Assembly (NCBI RefSeq): GCF_030819275.1
Contig: NZ_JAUTBL010000002.1
Location: 932,501-996,500 of the forward strand
Length of the DNA: 64,000 nt
Reading direction: 5' to 3'
Origin: Agrobacterium larrymoorei
Lineage (GTDB): Bacteria; Pseudomonadota; Alphaproteobacteria; Rhizobiales; Rhizobiaceae
Positions 1 through 9,984 of this stretch are shown piece by piece; the first letter of the stretch is position 1, and every line of letters begins with the position of its first letter. The notes beneath the pieces are model-generated. The model saw nothing but the letters and a program-made list of their open reading frames with translations, was not told the DNA's origin and did not search any database. A program made the translations under genes and the position numbers.

Positions 1-241
1 AGGTGGCGTCAAGGCCGTTAAGGCTAATCCTCGCCTTGGAACATGTATCGCCCCGACACCGCTGTTCGGTTCCACCTCGAACGCTGCCGTTCGTCGTGAG
101 GCAGATAAAACCATGCGCGATTTCCTCAATACCTGGATTGTTTATGCACAAGGCCTCGGGATCATTCGCCAAGCGGTGCTGGACAGCCTGGTGCAGGTTA
201 ACATTTCACTGGACGATCTTCCCAAAGGCGTAACCTTCTAA
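1..241 (+). CDS. Amino-acid ABC transporter substrate-binding protein, C-terminal fragment
   Basis: The frame starting at base 2 is open from the window edge and ends in TAA, giving the last 79 residues of a protein whose 5' part lies outside the window. Residues such as DFLNTWIVYAQGLG followed by an aliphatic C-terminal tail resemble the closing helices of periplasmic family-3 solute-binding proteins. The next two genes on the same strand are a polar amino-acid permease and its ATPase, which fits the binding protein of that transporter. The fragment is too short to name a ligand. The assignment rests mostly on context. Confidence 0.6.
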   Translation, partial: GGVKAVKANPRLGTCIAPTPLFGSTSNAAVRREADKTMRDFLNTWIVYAQGLGIIRQAVLDSLVQVNISLDDLPKGVTF

Positions 242-297
242 TTGGATGAGCAGCGCTCGGTTGATACCGGTGCTGCTTCGAATGAAAGCGGATCGTG

Positions 298-960
298 ATG
301 TATCAATGGGATTTCAACATCCTTTGGGGCTATCGTTGGCTCCTGCTCCAGGGAACGCTCGTAACGATTGGGCTCACGGCCGCCGTCGTCGTTCTAGGTT
401 TGCTGGTGGGGCTCATTGCGGGGCTCGCTCAACTGTCTCGCTCAGAGATGCTGAGATGGGCGTCCTGGGGCTACATCGAGCTGTTTCGCTGCACGCCGCT
501 TCTCGTTCAACTGCTATGGTTCTATTATGCGTTGCCCATTCTGACAGGCATCGAAATCAGCGCCATAACCGCATCGATCCTCACTCTGTCGCTTTACGGG
601 GGATCTTTCTATGCCGAGGTCATTCGCGGCGGGATACAGTCAATCGACTCGGGCCAGTGGGAAGCCGGCCTTGCCCTGGGGCTGACTCCGGGCAAGGTCA
701 TGCGTCGCATCGTGCTTCCTCAAGCCATAAAGCAGATGATCCCGCCGCTGATGAACCAATCCATCATCCAGTTCAAGAACACCTCGCTGGTGTCCGTCCT
801 GGCGGTGCCTGACCTGCTGTACCAGGGTCAATCGGCGGCGACCGAAACCTATCGCCCGCTGGAAGTCTACACCATCATCGCGGTCATCTACTTTGTCGTG
901 CTCGTGCCGCTGACGGCCATAGTCAAGAAAAGCGAGAAATCCCTGCGGATGAGTGATTGA
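298..960 (+). CDS. Polar amino-acid ABC transporter permease
   Basis: A 220-residue inner-membrane permease of the HisM/GlnP type. Hydrophobic segments alternate with short loops, and the EAA loop is visible as [24 protein letters not shown] at about residues 119-142, the part that contacts the ATPase. The N-terminal [17 protein letters not shown] stretch is typical of the family. A GTG lies one codon before the chosen ATG and either could be used. It sits 56 bases after the binding-protein fragment and its stop is 7 bases before the likely ATG of the ATPase gene, so the three form one operon. The family imports amino acids such as glutamine, histidine or lysine; the ligand here is unknown. 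Confidence 0.88.
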   Translation: MYQWDFNILWGYRWLLLQGTLVTIGLTAAVVVLGLLVGLIAGLAQLSRSEMLRWASWGYIELFRCTPLLVQLLWFYYALPILTGIEISAITASILTLSLYGGSFYAEVIRGGIQSIDSGQWEAGLALGLTPGKVMRRIVLPQAIKQMIPPLMNQSIIQFKNTSLVSVLAVPDLLYQGQSAATETYRPLEVYTIIAVIYFVVLVPLTAIVKKSEKSLRMSD

Positions 961-967
961 GGGCGCC

Positions 968-1738
968 ATGACCACGGAACAATACAAAATTGAAATCAGC
1001 GCACTCAAGAAGCAGTATGGTGATCTGGTTGTGTTGCGTGACATCAACCTTAAAATCTTACCGGGCGCCGTTGTCGCGTTGATCGGTCCGTCGGGTTCTG
1101 GGAAGTCGACTCTGCTGCGCTGCATCAACCTCCTCGTCACACCGGATGACGGTCGGGTGAGGGTCGGGCAGGATAGCTTTACCTTCGGCAAAGGAACGAG
1201 CTTGCCATCCGCCAGAGAGCAGGCGCGTTTCCGGTCCGGTACCGGCATGGTCTTTCAGCATTTCAACCTGTTTCCCCATATGACCGTACTTCGCAACGTC
1301 ATGGAGGGACCGGTTTCGGCCAAAAACATGCCCAAGGCGGAGGCCGCCAAGCTGGCCCGCGACCTGCTCGCCAAGGTGGGCCTGGCCGACAAGGCGGATG
1401 TTTATCCGCAGCGTTTATCCGGTGGCCAGAAGCAGCGCGTGGCGATCGCCCGTGCGCTAGCCATGGAGCCGGAGGTCATGCTGTTCGATGAGGCTACATC
1501 AGCACTTGACCCCGAACTGGTTTCCGAAGTCTTGAATGTGATGAAAGATCTGGCGGCTGAAGGCATGACCATGATCATCGTCACCCATGAGATCGCCTTC
1601 GCACGCGAAGTCGCCGATACGATTGTGTTCATGCGCGATGGTGTGATTGTCGAGGAGGGACCTGCCCGTGATGTCGTCGATAGTCCGAGAGAGGAGGCGA
1701 CACGCTCCTTCTTGAAGCATTTCCATACAAGAGGTTGA
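968..1738 (+). CDS. Polar amino-acid ABC transporter ATP-binding protein
   Basis: A 256-residue ATPase of the GlnQ/HisP family that powers import from the cytoplasmic face. It has Walker [10 protein letters not shown], a Q-loop in [11 protein letters not shown], signature LSGGQKQR, Walker [15 protein letters not shown] and the switch histidine in VTHE. The ATG is preceded by GAGGG. A GTG 15 bases upstream would overlap the permease stop and is a possible alternative start. It closes the operon that enters the window from the left. Confidence 0.92.
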   Translation: MTTEQYKIEISALKKQYGDLVVLRDINLKILPGAVVALIGPSGSGKSTLLRCINLLVTPDDGRVRVGQDSFTFGKGTSLPSAREQARFRSGTGMVFQHFNLFPHMTVLRNVMEGPVSAKNMPKAEAAKLARDLLAKVGLADKADVYPQRLSGGQKQRVAIARALAMEPEVMLFDEATSALDPELVSEVLNVMKDLAAEGMTMIIVTHEIAFAREVADTIVFMRDGVIVEEGPARDVVDSPREEATRSFLKHFHTRG

Positions 1739-1931
1739 TCAGCAAGGCAGAGTGAGGAGGGCAGACTGAGCGCACCGCTTATCCTCTTCGCTGGTCGTGG
1801 ATAACTCAATCCTTCACACTCGAAACAACCTTACTATTTTTTCATTTCATAGACACTTCGCTGTAAGGTGAGAGTCCCTATATCTTTCGTCATCCACCGC
1901 TACTCCGGTTTACTCCGGAGGTTCCAGTCAG

Positions 1932-3503
1932 ATGAAGAGAAAAGGTACTCACATGTCTCAATCGCAAAACGGACGCTCCTCGCTGAAGACGATTCTGAAG
2001 TCTTCGGCCGTAGGTGGTCTTGCCGCACTGATGCTTACCACCGGCGTCGCTGGGCCTATCGCCCGTTCCTTTGCAGCACCTGTCGAGGTTAATGCGCCCC
2101 AGGTGCCGAGCTTTGCGAATGTTGTTGACGCCGTTTCTCCCGCTGTAGTCTCCGTGCGCGTCAAGTCCAATGTGGAGCCGGTTTCCGACGACGGCAACGG
2201 TTTTTCCTTCGGCGGACGCGGTCTTGACCAGCTTCCTGACGACCATCCGCTGAAGCGCTTCTTCAAGGAATTCGGTGGTCCAGGTGCCAATGAAGACAAG
2301 CGTGGGCCGAACCGCCACCGCGAAGGCAAAGGTCCGCTTCGCCCGGTTGCGCAAGGCTCCGGCTTCTTCATCTCCGAAGATGGTTACATCGTCACCAACA
2401 ATCACGTCGTCGATGACGGCTCCGCCTATACGGTGGTGCTCAACGATGGCACCGAATATGACGCCAAGCTTATCGGCCGTGATCGGCGCACCGACCTTGC
2501 CGTCCTGAAGGTCGATGTCAATCGCAAGTTCACCTATGTGCAGTTTGCCGATGACAGCAAAATCCGCGTCGGTGACTGGGTCGTGGCTGTCGGTAACCCG
2601 TTTGGTCTTGGCGGTACCGTGACCTCCGGCATCGTGTCTGCCCGTGGCCGTGACATCGGCTCCGGCCCTTATGATGATTATCTGCAGATCGATGCGGCCG
2701 TAAACCGGGGTAACTCCGGTGGCCCTGCCTTTAATCTGAATGGTGAAGTGGTCGGCATCAATACCGCCATCTTCTCGCCCTCCGGCGGCAATGTCGGTAT
2801 CGCCTTTGCAATCCCCGCATCCGTTGCCAAGGATGTCGTTCAGGATCTGATGAAGGACGGTAAGGTCGAACGCGGCTGGCTTGGCGTCCAGATCCAGCCT
2901 GTCAGCAAGGACATTGCCGAATCGCTCGGCCTCTCCGAAGCCAAGGGTGCCTTGGTTGTTGCTCCGCAGCCGGGTTCTCCCGGTGACAAGGCTGGCGTCA
3001 AGCAGGGTGACATTATCACCGCGGTCAACGGCGATCCGATCAAGGATGCACGCGAACTGTCCCGCCGCATCGGCGCGCTGGCACCCAATACCAAGGTCGA
3101 GCTGTCGCTCTGGCGCAATGGCAAGTCGCAGTCGGTCAGCGTCACACTGGGTGATTTGGCAAGCGATGACGCGTCTGCAAGTGCCCAGGGCCAGAATGAC
3201 AGCGGTCGTGGTGGCCAGTCCTCCAGCGAAAAGGCTCTCTCAAGCCTCGGCCTGACAGTGGCTCCTGCTGAAGATGGCAAAGGTCTTGCCATCACCGATG
3301 TCGATCCGGACTCCGATGCCGCAACGCGCGGCCTGAAGACGGGCGAAAAGATCACCTCGGTCAACAACCAGCAGGTCGCATCCGCTGCCGATGTCGAGAA
3401 GGTGATCTCGCAGGCGAAGAAGGACGGCCGCACCAAGGCTCTGTTCCAGATCGAAACCGAGCAGGGCAGCCGCTTCATCGCCCTCGATATCGATCAGGGT
3501 TGA
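1932..3503 (+). CDS. degP: Periplasmic serine protease DegP/HtrA
   Basis: A 523-residue HtrA-family chaperone-protease that degrades misfolded envelope proteins. An N-terminal hydrophobic export segment ends near SFAAP. The catalytic triad is H158 (TNNHVV), D188 (RRTDLAVLK) and S262 (RGNSGGPAF), all present. Two PDZ domains follow, roughly residues 300-395 and 430-520, with the linker rich in Ser, Ala and Gln. The start was placed at the ATG preceded by GGAGG with ten-base spacing; an in-frame ATG seven codons later (MSQSQNG) also has a purine-rich site. A strong terminator follows the stop. The two-component genes downstream may share its envelope-stress role, but that is inference. Confidence 0.95.
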   Translation: MKRKGTHMSQSQNGRSSLKTILKSSAVGGLAALMLTTGVAGPIARSFAAPVEVNAPQVPSFANVVDAVSPAVVSVRVKSNVEPVSDDGNGFSFGGRGLDQLPDDHPLKRFFKEFGGPGANEDKRGPNRHREGKGPLRPVAQGSGFFISEDGYIVTNNHVVDDGSAYTVVLNDGTEYDAKLIGRDRRTDLAVLKVDVNRKFTYVQFADDSKIRVGDWVVAVGNPFGLGGTVTSGIVSARGRDIGSGPYDDYLQIDAAVNRGNSGGPAFNLNGEVVGINTAIFSPSGGNVGIAFAIPASVAKDVVQDLMKDGKVERGWLGVQIQPVSKDIAESLGLSEAKGALVVAPQPGSPGDKAGVKQGDIITAVNGDPIKDARELSRRIGALAPNTKVELSLWRNGKSQSVSVTLGDLASDDASASAQGQNDSGRGGQSSSEKALSSLGLTVAPAEDGKGLAITDVDPDSDAATRGLKTGEKITSVNNQQVASAADVEKVISQAKKDGRTKALFQIETEQGSRFIALDIDQG

Positions 3504-3516
3504 TCCAGCAACCATG

Positions 3517-3546
3517 CGAGAGGGGCGTTTTGCCCCTCTCGTTTTT
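3517..3546 (+). terminator. Rho-independent terminator after degP
   Basis: A perfect 10-bp stem (CGAGAGGGGC / GCCCCTCTCG) with a five-base loop is followed directly by TTTTT, 13 bases after the degP stop. Confidence 0.92.
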
Positions 3547-3705
3547 AGTCTTAGTACAGTGAGAAGGCTGCCCGAACATGCGGCGTCTTCGCGTTTTACG
3601 ATCAGCGATCCGATGGCCGGTTTCGGCCATCCTGGGCCGAGGTCACTTTGAGCGGCACACCGCTCCTGATAATGGTGGCAGGCCAGGCAGACAGGAGACA
3701 TCGTC

Positions 3706-4488
3706 ATGGCAGAACTCATGAGCCAATCCATGGAAAGTCATCTGCATAATGCTCCGGGCGAACCTCTTTCCAGTTGTGCGCTGGATGATATGGACGTTAA
3801 TGTTCCCCACATGAAGATACTTGTTATTGAAGATGATTTGGAAGCTGCCGCCTATATGACGAAGGCGTTCCGAGAAGCTGGTATTGTTGTCGACCACGCC
3901 AGTGATGGCGAAAGCGGCTTGTTTATGGGTTGCGAAAATGTTTATGACGTCATGGTCATCGACCGCATGCTGCCGCGACGCGACGGGCTCTCGGTTATTT
4001 CCGAATTGCGCAGAAAGGGCATTGAGACCCCGGTGCTCATTCTCTCCGCTCTTGGCCAGGTAGATGACCGGGTGACCGGTCTTCGCGCCGGTGGTGACGA
4101 TTATCTGCCCAAGCCCTATGCGTTCAACGAGCTCCTTGCCCGCATCGAAGTGCTTGGCCGCCGCAAGGGCAAGCCCGAGCAGGATATGATCTATCGTGTG
4201 GGCGATCTCGAACTCGACCGGCTTTCTCATGACGTGCGCCGCAATGGCAAGGAAATCCTTTTGCAGCCGCGCGAATTTCGCCTGCTGGAATATCTGATGA
4301 AGAATGCCGGTCAGGTGGTGACCCGCACCATGCTATTGGAAAATGTCTGGGATTATCACTTCGACCCCCAGACCAACGTCATCGACGTTCACGTGTCGCG
4401 CCTGCGCTCCAAGATCGAGAAGGATTTCGACAAGCCGTTGCTGAAGACCATCCGCGGTGCTGGTTATATGATGAAGGATGAAGGCTAG
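3706..4488 (+). CDS. OmpR-family two-component response regulator
   Basis: A receiver domain (MKILVIEDD with the phosphoacceptor Asp in VMVIDRMLP and the conserved Lys in LPKPYA) is followed by a winged-helix trans_reg_C domain (LQPREFRLLEYL, TRTMLLENVW, VDVHVSRLRSKI). The start used has a GGAG site eight bases upstream but adds 35 residues before the receiver. An internal ATG at 3811 would give the usual 225-residue protein and may be the true start, though its upstream region lacks a good ribosome site. The histidine kinase gene begins two bases after its stop, so the pair is translationally coupled. The target genes are unknown; neighbouring degP suggests envelope stress. Confidence 0.9.
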   Translation: MAELMSQSMESHLHNAPGEPLSSCALDDMDVNVPHMKILVIEDDLEAAAYMTKAFREAGIVVDHASDGESGLFMGCENVYDVMVIDRMLPRRDGLSVISELRRKGIETPVLILSALGQVDDRVTGLRAGGDDYLPKPYAFNELLARIEVLGRRKGKPEQDMIYRVGDLELDRLSHDVRRNGKEILLQPREFRLLEYLMKNAGQVVTRTMLLENVWDYHFDPQTNVIDVHVSRLRSKIEKDFDKPLLKTIRGAGYMMKDEG

Positions 4489-4490
4489 CC

Positions 4491-5907
4491 ATGCCTTCAC
4501 GCCTGCGCCTGCTCTTCAGTTCCACCGCTGTCCGTCTCTCCGCACTCTATATTCTGCTCTTCGCACTCTGCGCCGCCTTCCTCGTCTTCTATGTGACTGC
4601 GCTGTCCGAGCGCCTCTTGAACCAGCAGACGCGCGATGCCGTGTTGCAGGAAGTCAACGACGTGCAGCGCATCTACGAACGCGGTGGCATCAATCCGCTT
4701 TTGCGGATGATGGAACGGCGCGCCCGCCAGCCGGGTGCAAGCCTCTATGTCATCGCAGGCCCCAATGGCGAAATCCTTGCCGGCAACGTCGCCTCGGTGC
4801 AGCCTGGCGTTTTCGACAGCGAAGGCTGGACGGAGTTTCCATTCACCTATGAGCGATACTCGGAAAGTGGCGACAGCGTAAAACATCTTGCGACCGCAAA
4901 TATCTTCGTTCTCGACAATGGCCTTCGTATCCTCATAGGCCGCGATCTGGGTGAACCGACGAAGTTCCGGCTCCTTGTGCGCAACGCGCTGATGGTGGCG
5001 CCTTGCCATCATGGGCGGCGGCGCCTTGATCATCTGGTTTGCGATTGGACAAAACGCGCTGAGGCGGCTCGACCGGATGTCGGCTGCGACGAAGAAGATT
5101 ATGGCGGGCGATCTGTCCCAGAGACTGCCGCAAGGCCGTTCAGGCGACGAGTTCGATCGTCTTTCGGGCTCGCTCAATGCCATGTTGGGGCGCATCGAAA
5201 AGCTGAATGAGGGCCTGCGCCAAGTCTCCGATAATATTGCACACGACCTGAAGACGCCGCTGACGCGCCTGCGCAACAAGGCTGCCGATGCGCTGGAGGA
5301 CCGCGATGAGAACAAGCGCCGGGCGGCGCTCGAGGGCATCATTGCCGAATCGGATCAGTTGATCCGCACCTTCAACGCGCTTTTGATGATCTCGCGTGTC
5401 GAGGCCGGCTCGATCGCCGCGGAAATGACCGATGTGGATATTTCGGCTATTGCGGAGGACAGCGCCGAGCTTTACGAGCCCGTGGCGGAAGAGGAGGGCT
5501 TGACGCTGACGACGGCCATCGAACCGGGGCTTGTGATACAGGGAAATCGCGAGCTGATCGGCCAGGCCCTGACCAACCTGATCGACAATGCCATCAAATA
5601 TGCGGGTGGGCATGACGGTGAGAAGCGGCTCTTTGTAAAGCTTGGCCGAAGCGAGGAAGGCATCATCCTCTCGGTTGCCGATACCGGCCCCGGCGTTCCA
5701 GCTGAAAAGCGCGGCGAAGTGACCAAACGCTTTGTGCGACTGGATGAAAGTCGCTCCAAGCCCGGAACGGGCCTCGGTCTCTCGCTGGTGGAGGCGGTGA
5801 TGGAGCTTCACAGCGGTGAACTTCGTCTTTCCGATACGGATCCGGGCAACGAAAATGCGCCGGGCCTAACCGTTTCCATGGTCTTTCCCGTCACTCAAAA
5901 CCCCTGA
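4491..5907 (+). pseudogene. Sensor histidine kinase, interrupted by a single frameshift
   Basis: The partner kinase of the preceding regulator is split over two frames. The first part encodes an N-terminal membrane helix, a periplasmic domain of about 120 residues and the approach to the second helix, ending usefully at RNALMV. From about base 5011 the next frame carries the second helix (GGGALIIWFAIG), a HAMP domain, the H-box IAHDLKTPLTRLRN, the N-box LTNLIDNAIKYA and the ATP-binding motifs DTGPGVP and GTGLGLSLVEA. Removing one C near 5001-5002 in GGCGCC restores ALAIMGGG and a kinase of about 471 residues. Either the gene is inactive in this strain or the base is a sequencing error. Confidence 0.85.
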
Positions 5908-6007
5908 GTTCACCGCTGGATTTGCGCCGATATTCGCGATAAGTCCCGTTGGTCCGAGAAGAACAGGCAGGAGACCTTCGATTTTCGACTATCTCGTTGT
6001 CGCTGTC

Positions 6008-6592
6008 ATGGGGCTGCAAGCTCTGGGCGTCATCTGCCTGGTTGCCTTTACGCTTCGGTTTCTTTTTCTGTTGCCGTTTCGCGCGAGGCGAAGGCGGGAT
6101 GTGGTCATTCGGGAAATTTATGGGCCCGGCAGGTCTTTTTCCATTCTGGTCCCAGCTGATTGGCAGAATAAGAGCGAGGGAGAGTTCTTCTTCGTCGGCG
6201 TTGACGGGGATGGACCTGTTCTAGCCGGTGCCGCCTGGCAATTCGAAAGGCTCGTCGCAATGCGCCCCTTTGCCGATACGCGTTTTGACGGGGTCGGCGC
6301 AATAGGAGTCTACAAGCAGCGCGGTCGGGAGTTTCTGCTTCAGAACGGAGGCATTGGTCGGGAGTGTGTCGGTATGTCGGTGGCCGACCGGAAAGTGAGG
6401 TCCTGCGTCGTCGCCTGCTTTGTGGCAGGCACATACGGCGTCGAAATCACATTGACGACGACGCGGAAGGATTATCGACGCAACCGGGCGCGCTATCTGG
6501 AAATGTTGGCCAGCCTTCGTATTCTAGGCGTGGACAAGCAGGTCGGTGGCGAGGCGGCAGAGACTGCACCCGCAAACGCGACACTTCACTAA
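6008..6592 (+). CDS. Hypothetical protein with N-terminal membrane anchor
   Basis: A 194-residue protein I do not recognise. It opens with a hydrophobic segment (GVICLVAFTLRFLFLLPF) and a basic stop-transfer run RARRRR, then a soluble domain of mixed beta character (FSILVPADW, FFFVGVDGDGPVLAGAAW, VEITLTTTRKDY). No catalytic motif is evident. No clear ribosome site precedes the ATG, and the upstream part of the frame has no better start, so the start is uncertain. It lies 100 bases after the histidine kinase and before glnE on the same strand; whether it is cotranscribed is unknown. Confidence 0.6.
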   Translation: MGLQALGVICLVAFTLRFLFLLPFRARRRRDVVIREIYGPGRSFSILVPADWQNKSEGEFFFVGVDGDGPVLAGAAWQFERLVAMRPFADTRFDGVGAIGVYKQRGREFLLQNGGIGRECVGMSVADRKVRSCVVACFVAGTYGVEITLTTTRKDYRRNRARYLEMLASLRILGVDKQVGGEAAETAPANATLH

Positions 6593-6698
6593 CTATGATC
6601 TCGACCGGTGAGACGCGATGCCCAGACCCAATGCCCTGTCTGCGGTGGTTTTCTCCAAGTGCACAAGGGATCCTCCTCTCCGAACCGACGCGCCATGC

Positions 6699-6739
6699 AT
6701 TCCGAAAATCGACTCCGATTTTTAGGGCCGATGCTGTAG
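6699..6739. repeat. Partial intergenic palindromic repeat (GAAAATCG module)
   Basis: The segment CCGAAAATCGACTCCGATTT followed by GGGCCGATGCTGTAG matches the core module of the dispersed repeats at 9852-9955, 48992-49030 and 57182-57284. It lies just upstream of glnE and appears to be a shortened, diverged copy. Confidence 0.6.
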
Positions 6740-6772
6740 ACGGGACATGGGAATGAGGACGAGGAGGCAGGA

Positions 6773-9724
6773 ATGCGACTGAGTGAGGTTCAGCCGGACA
6801 CGATACGTCCCTATACGCAAACCGAGCTGAAATCGGTTCTGTCCACCTTGAAGGATATTGCGTGTAACGAGCCGGCAGTGGCCGATCTGCTGGCGAGTGA
6901 GGGTACGCTCAAAGGATTTATTGCGCACGCCTTCACATTATCTCCATACCTGCGCGATGCGGCAGTGTCCGATGAGGGTCTGTTGACGCTGGCGATTTCC
7001 GCGCCGGTCGAGACGATCCTCGAGACCCTGGTGCGTGATGCACGCGATTGCTGGCGACCGGATGAGGATGGGCGTATTCCCACCGAGGCAGAGGTGATGA
7101 CGAGGCTGCGCGTCGCCAAACGCCGCCTGGCCTTCATCGCCGCATTGGCCGATCTCGGCCGCATCTTTACCGCCCGTGATACGACACGATGGCTAAGCGA
7201 CCTCGCCGACGCCGCGCTGTCGGCGGCGATCGATCATCTGCTCCTCGCCAACCATAATAGCGGCAAGCTCAACCTCAAGAACCCGCTAGTTCCAAGCGAA
7301 GGTTCGGGGCTCATCGTGCTGGGTATGGGCAAGCTCGGCGCGCGTGAGCTCAATTATTCCTCCGATATCGACGCCGTCGTGTTCTTCGAGCCTACAGCTG
7401 GGATCGTGCCAGATCTCTTGGATGCGCTGGAAACCTTTGGCCGCATGATGCGGCGGCTGATCCGCATCCTGCAGGAGCGTACCGCCGACGGCTATGTGTT
7501 TCGAACCGACCTTCGCCTTCGTCCCGATCCCGGCTCGACGCCGCTTGCCATACCGGTTGACGCCGCGCTCCTCTACTATGAGGGCAGGGGGCAGAACTGG
7601 GAGCGGGCAGCCTATATCAAGGCGCGGCCTGTTGCCGGCGATATCAAGGCAGGTGAAGGCTTCCTGCGCGAGCTGACGCCCTTTGTCTTCCGCAAATATC
7701 TCGATTACGCCGCGATTGCCGATATCCATTCAATCAAGCGACAAATTCATGCACATAAGGGCCATGGCGCGATCGCGGTGAAGGGGCATAACGTCAAGCT
7801 CGGACGCGGCGGCATTCGCGAGATCGAATTCTTCGCCCAGACGCAGCAATTGATCGCAGGCGGGCGCATGGCGCCCTTGCGTGTCCGCTCGACTGAGGAA
7901 GCGCTTGCGGCGCTGACGGATGCCAAATGGATCGATGCGGAAACCCGTGACAGCCTGACGGAAGCCTATTGGTTCCTGCGCGAGGTCGAGCACCGCATCC
8001 AGATGGTGCGCGACGAGCAGACGCATATCCTGCCGGATACCGAAGCCGAACTAAAGCGCATCGCCTTCATGCTCGGCTTTGCTGACACCAAAGCCTTCTC
8101 CGAAAAGCTGGAAGACGTTCTGCGGCTGGTGGAGCGCAAATATTCCGCTCTCTTCGAACAGGAAACGCGGCTCTCCGGCGAGAGCGGCAACCTTGTCTTT
8201 ACCGGTCAGAAGGATGACCCTGATACACTGAAGACATTGGAAAGACTTGGTTTCGAGCGTCCTGAAGACATGTCGCGGGTGATCCGCACCTGGCACAATG
8301 GCCGCTACCGCGCGACGCAATCTGTCGAGGCGCGCGAGAGACTGACAGAGTTGACGCCGGACCTGCTGAAAGCCTTTGGCGAGAGCAAGCGGGCCGACGA
8401 GGCACTGCTCCGCTTCGACAACTTCCTGTCCGGGCTGCCAGCTGGCATCCAACTGTTCTCACTTCTGGGTAATAATCCAGCGCTCCTGTCTCTGTTGGTT
8501 ACGATCATGTCGTCAGCCCCACGACTGGCAGAAATCATCGCGGCACGACCGCATGTCTTCGACGGCATGCTTGACCCGGCGCTGATGACCGAGATCCCGA
8601 CGCGCGATTATCTCTCCCAGCGCATGAAGGGTTTTCTCTCGCCTGCGCGCCATTACGAGGACATTCTCGACCGGCTTCGGATTTTCGCTGCCGAACAACG
8701 CTTCCTGATCGGTGTCCGTTTATTGACTGGTGCAATCATTGGCGAGGTGGCGGGCCGCGCTTTCACCCACCTTGCCGATCTCGTGATCGAAGCAGCCTTG
8801 AATGCCATGCTGGCCGAAATGGCGACGGCACATGGATCCTATCCGGGCGGACGCGTCGCCGTCATCGGCATGGGGAAGCTCGGCTCCTTTGAACTGACTG
8901 CCGGCTCCGATGTCGATCTCATTCTGCTTTATGATTATGACGACGAGGCTGGCGAATCCGATGGCACCAAGCCGCTCGACGCGGTGCGCTACTTCACCCG
9001 CGTGACCCAGCGATTGATCGCAGCACTCTCCGCGCCGACGGCCGAGGGCGTGCTCTATGAGGTCGATATGCGCCTCAGACCCTCTGGCAACAAAGGTCCG
9101 GTGGCGACGCGCATCTCCACATTCGAGAAATATCAGCGCGAAGAAGCTTGGACCTGGGAGCATCTGGCGCTCTCCAGAGCCCGACTGATCTGCGGTGACG
9201 CAACCTTGATGGCCGATGCGGATCGGATCATTGCCTCGGTCCTGTCGCAAAAGCGAGACGTGGCCAAGGTCGCTGCTGACGTGCGGGAGATGCGCCAGCT
9301 TATCGACAAGGAGAAACCTGCCGAAAGTCTGTGGGATTTCAAGCTTATTCCCGGCGGATTGGTCGATCTGGAATTCATCGCCCAGTATCTGGCACTGGTT
9401 GCGCCAGCAAAAGATCTGCCTTCGCATGAGCCGGGAGAGAGCACGTCCGATGCACTCAAGCGCATGGCCTCCGAAGCGATGGAACCGCAGGCGCATGATG
9501 ATTGTATCGAAGCCATGCGGCTCTTCACCGAACTGTCGCAGATCATAAGGCTCTGCATCGATACGGATTTCGATCCGAAACAGGCGCCTGCGGGCTTGAT
9601 TGATCTCGTCTGCAGGGCAGGTGACTGCCCGGATGTTGCGACGCTGGAAGGCGAGGTGAAGCGGCTGTCGAAAGCGGTCCGTAAGACCTTTTCAGCACTG
9701 GTCTCCCCCAAAAGCGATTCCTGA
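6773..9724 (+). CDS. glnE: Bifunctional glutamine synthetase adenylyltransferase/deadenylase
   Basis: A 983-residue enzyme that adds AMP to, and removes it from, glutamine synthetase in response to PII, so tuning nitrogen assimilation in the cytoplasm. Two nucleotidyltransferase domains are visible: GMGKLGARELNYSSDIDAVVF near residue 183 (deadenylating half) and GMGKLGSFELTAGSDVDLIL near residue 698 (adenylylating half), each followed by a helical GlnD/PII-uridylyltransferase-type domain with DLRLRP or DMRLRP. Length matches rhizobial GlnE. The ATG follows a strong GAGGAGG. It stands about 180 bases after the preceding hypothetical gene and ends before a repeat element, so it is probably its own unit. 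Confidence 0.95.
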   Translation: MRLSEVQPDTIRPYTQTELKSVLSTLKDIACNEPAVADLLASEGTLKGFIAHAFTLSPYLRDAAVSDEGLLTLAISAPVETILETLVRDARDCWRPDEDGRIPTEAEVMTRLRVAKRRLAFIAALADLGRIFTARDTTRWLSDLADAALSAAIDHLLLANHNSGKLNLKNPLVPSEGSGLIVLGMGKLGARELNYSSDIDAVVFFEPTAGIVPDLLDALETFGRMMRRLIRILQERTADGYVFRTDLRLRPDPGSTPLAIPVDAALLYYEGRGQNWERAAYIKARPVAGDIKAGEGFLRELTPFVFRKYLDYAAIADIHSIKRQIHAHKGHGAIAVKGHNVKLGRGGIREIEFFAQTQQLIAGGRMAPLRVRSTEEALAALTDAKWIDAETRDSLTEAYWFLREVEHRIQMVRDEQTHILPDTEAELKRIAFMLGFADTKAFSEKLEDVLRLVERKYSALFEQETRLSGESGNLVFTGQKDDPDTLKTLERLGFERPEDMSRVIRTWHNGRYRATQSVEARERLTELTPDLLKAFGESKRADEALLRFDNFLSGLPAGIQLFSLLGNNPALLSLLVTIMSSAPRLAEIIAARPHVFDGMLDPALMTEIPTRDYLSQRMKGFLSPARHYEDILDRLRIFAAEQRFLIGVRLLTGAIIGEVAGRAFTHLADLVIEAALNAMLAEMATAHGSYPGGRVAVIGMGKLGSFELTAGSDVDLILLYDYDDEAGESDGTKPLDAVRYFTRVTQRLIAALSAPTAEGVLYEVDMRLRPSGNKGPVATRISTFEKYQREEAWTWEHLALSRARLICGDATLMADADRIIASVLSQKRDVAKVAADVREMRQLIDKEKPAESLWDFKLIPGGLVDLEFIAQYLALVAPAKDLPSHEPGESTSDALKRMASEAMEPQAHDDCIEAMRLFTELSQIIRLCIDTDFDPKQAPAGLIDLVCRAGDCPDVATLEGEVKRLSKAVRKTFSALVSPKSDS

Positions 9725-9851
9725 CATTCGACACATCATCATTAGCGCGAGGAGGATTACGCATCCATCGTGCGACCAAGCGCACGGGTCGTCCTCGCGG
9801 CAATAGAAAGGATCTTCCCGGGCTGGATTGATCGAGGCGGCATCCCCACCT

Positions 9852-9955
9852 ACAGCATCGGCCCGAAAATCGAAATCGATTTTCGGAAACGTACGATGCG
9901 TAGATTTAAAGAGATAGAGCGTCCTTAGTGCGTCCGAAAAGACGCGCGGCGCTCT
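9852..9955 (+). repeat. Composite intergenic palindromic repeat (RIME/ABC type)
   Basis: The left module holds a perfect palindrome, CCGAAAATCG-AAAT-CGATTTTCGG (9863-9886), flanked by ACAGCATCGG. The right module starts GATGCGTAGATTTAAAGAGA and holds nested hairpins GCGTC/GACGC and AGAGCG/CGCTCT. The whole 104 bases aligns with the reverse complement of 57182-57284. Such modular elements between genes are known in rhizobia as RIME and ABC repeats. Confidence 0.8.
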
Positions 9956-9984
9956 GAGGCGAAAGCTAAAACGAGAGCGTCTTG

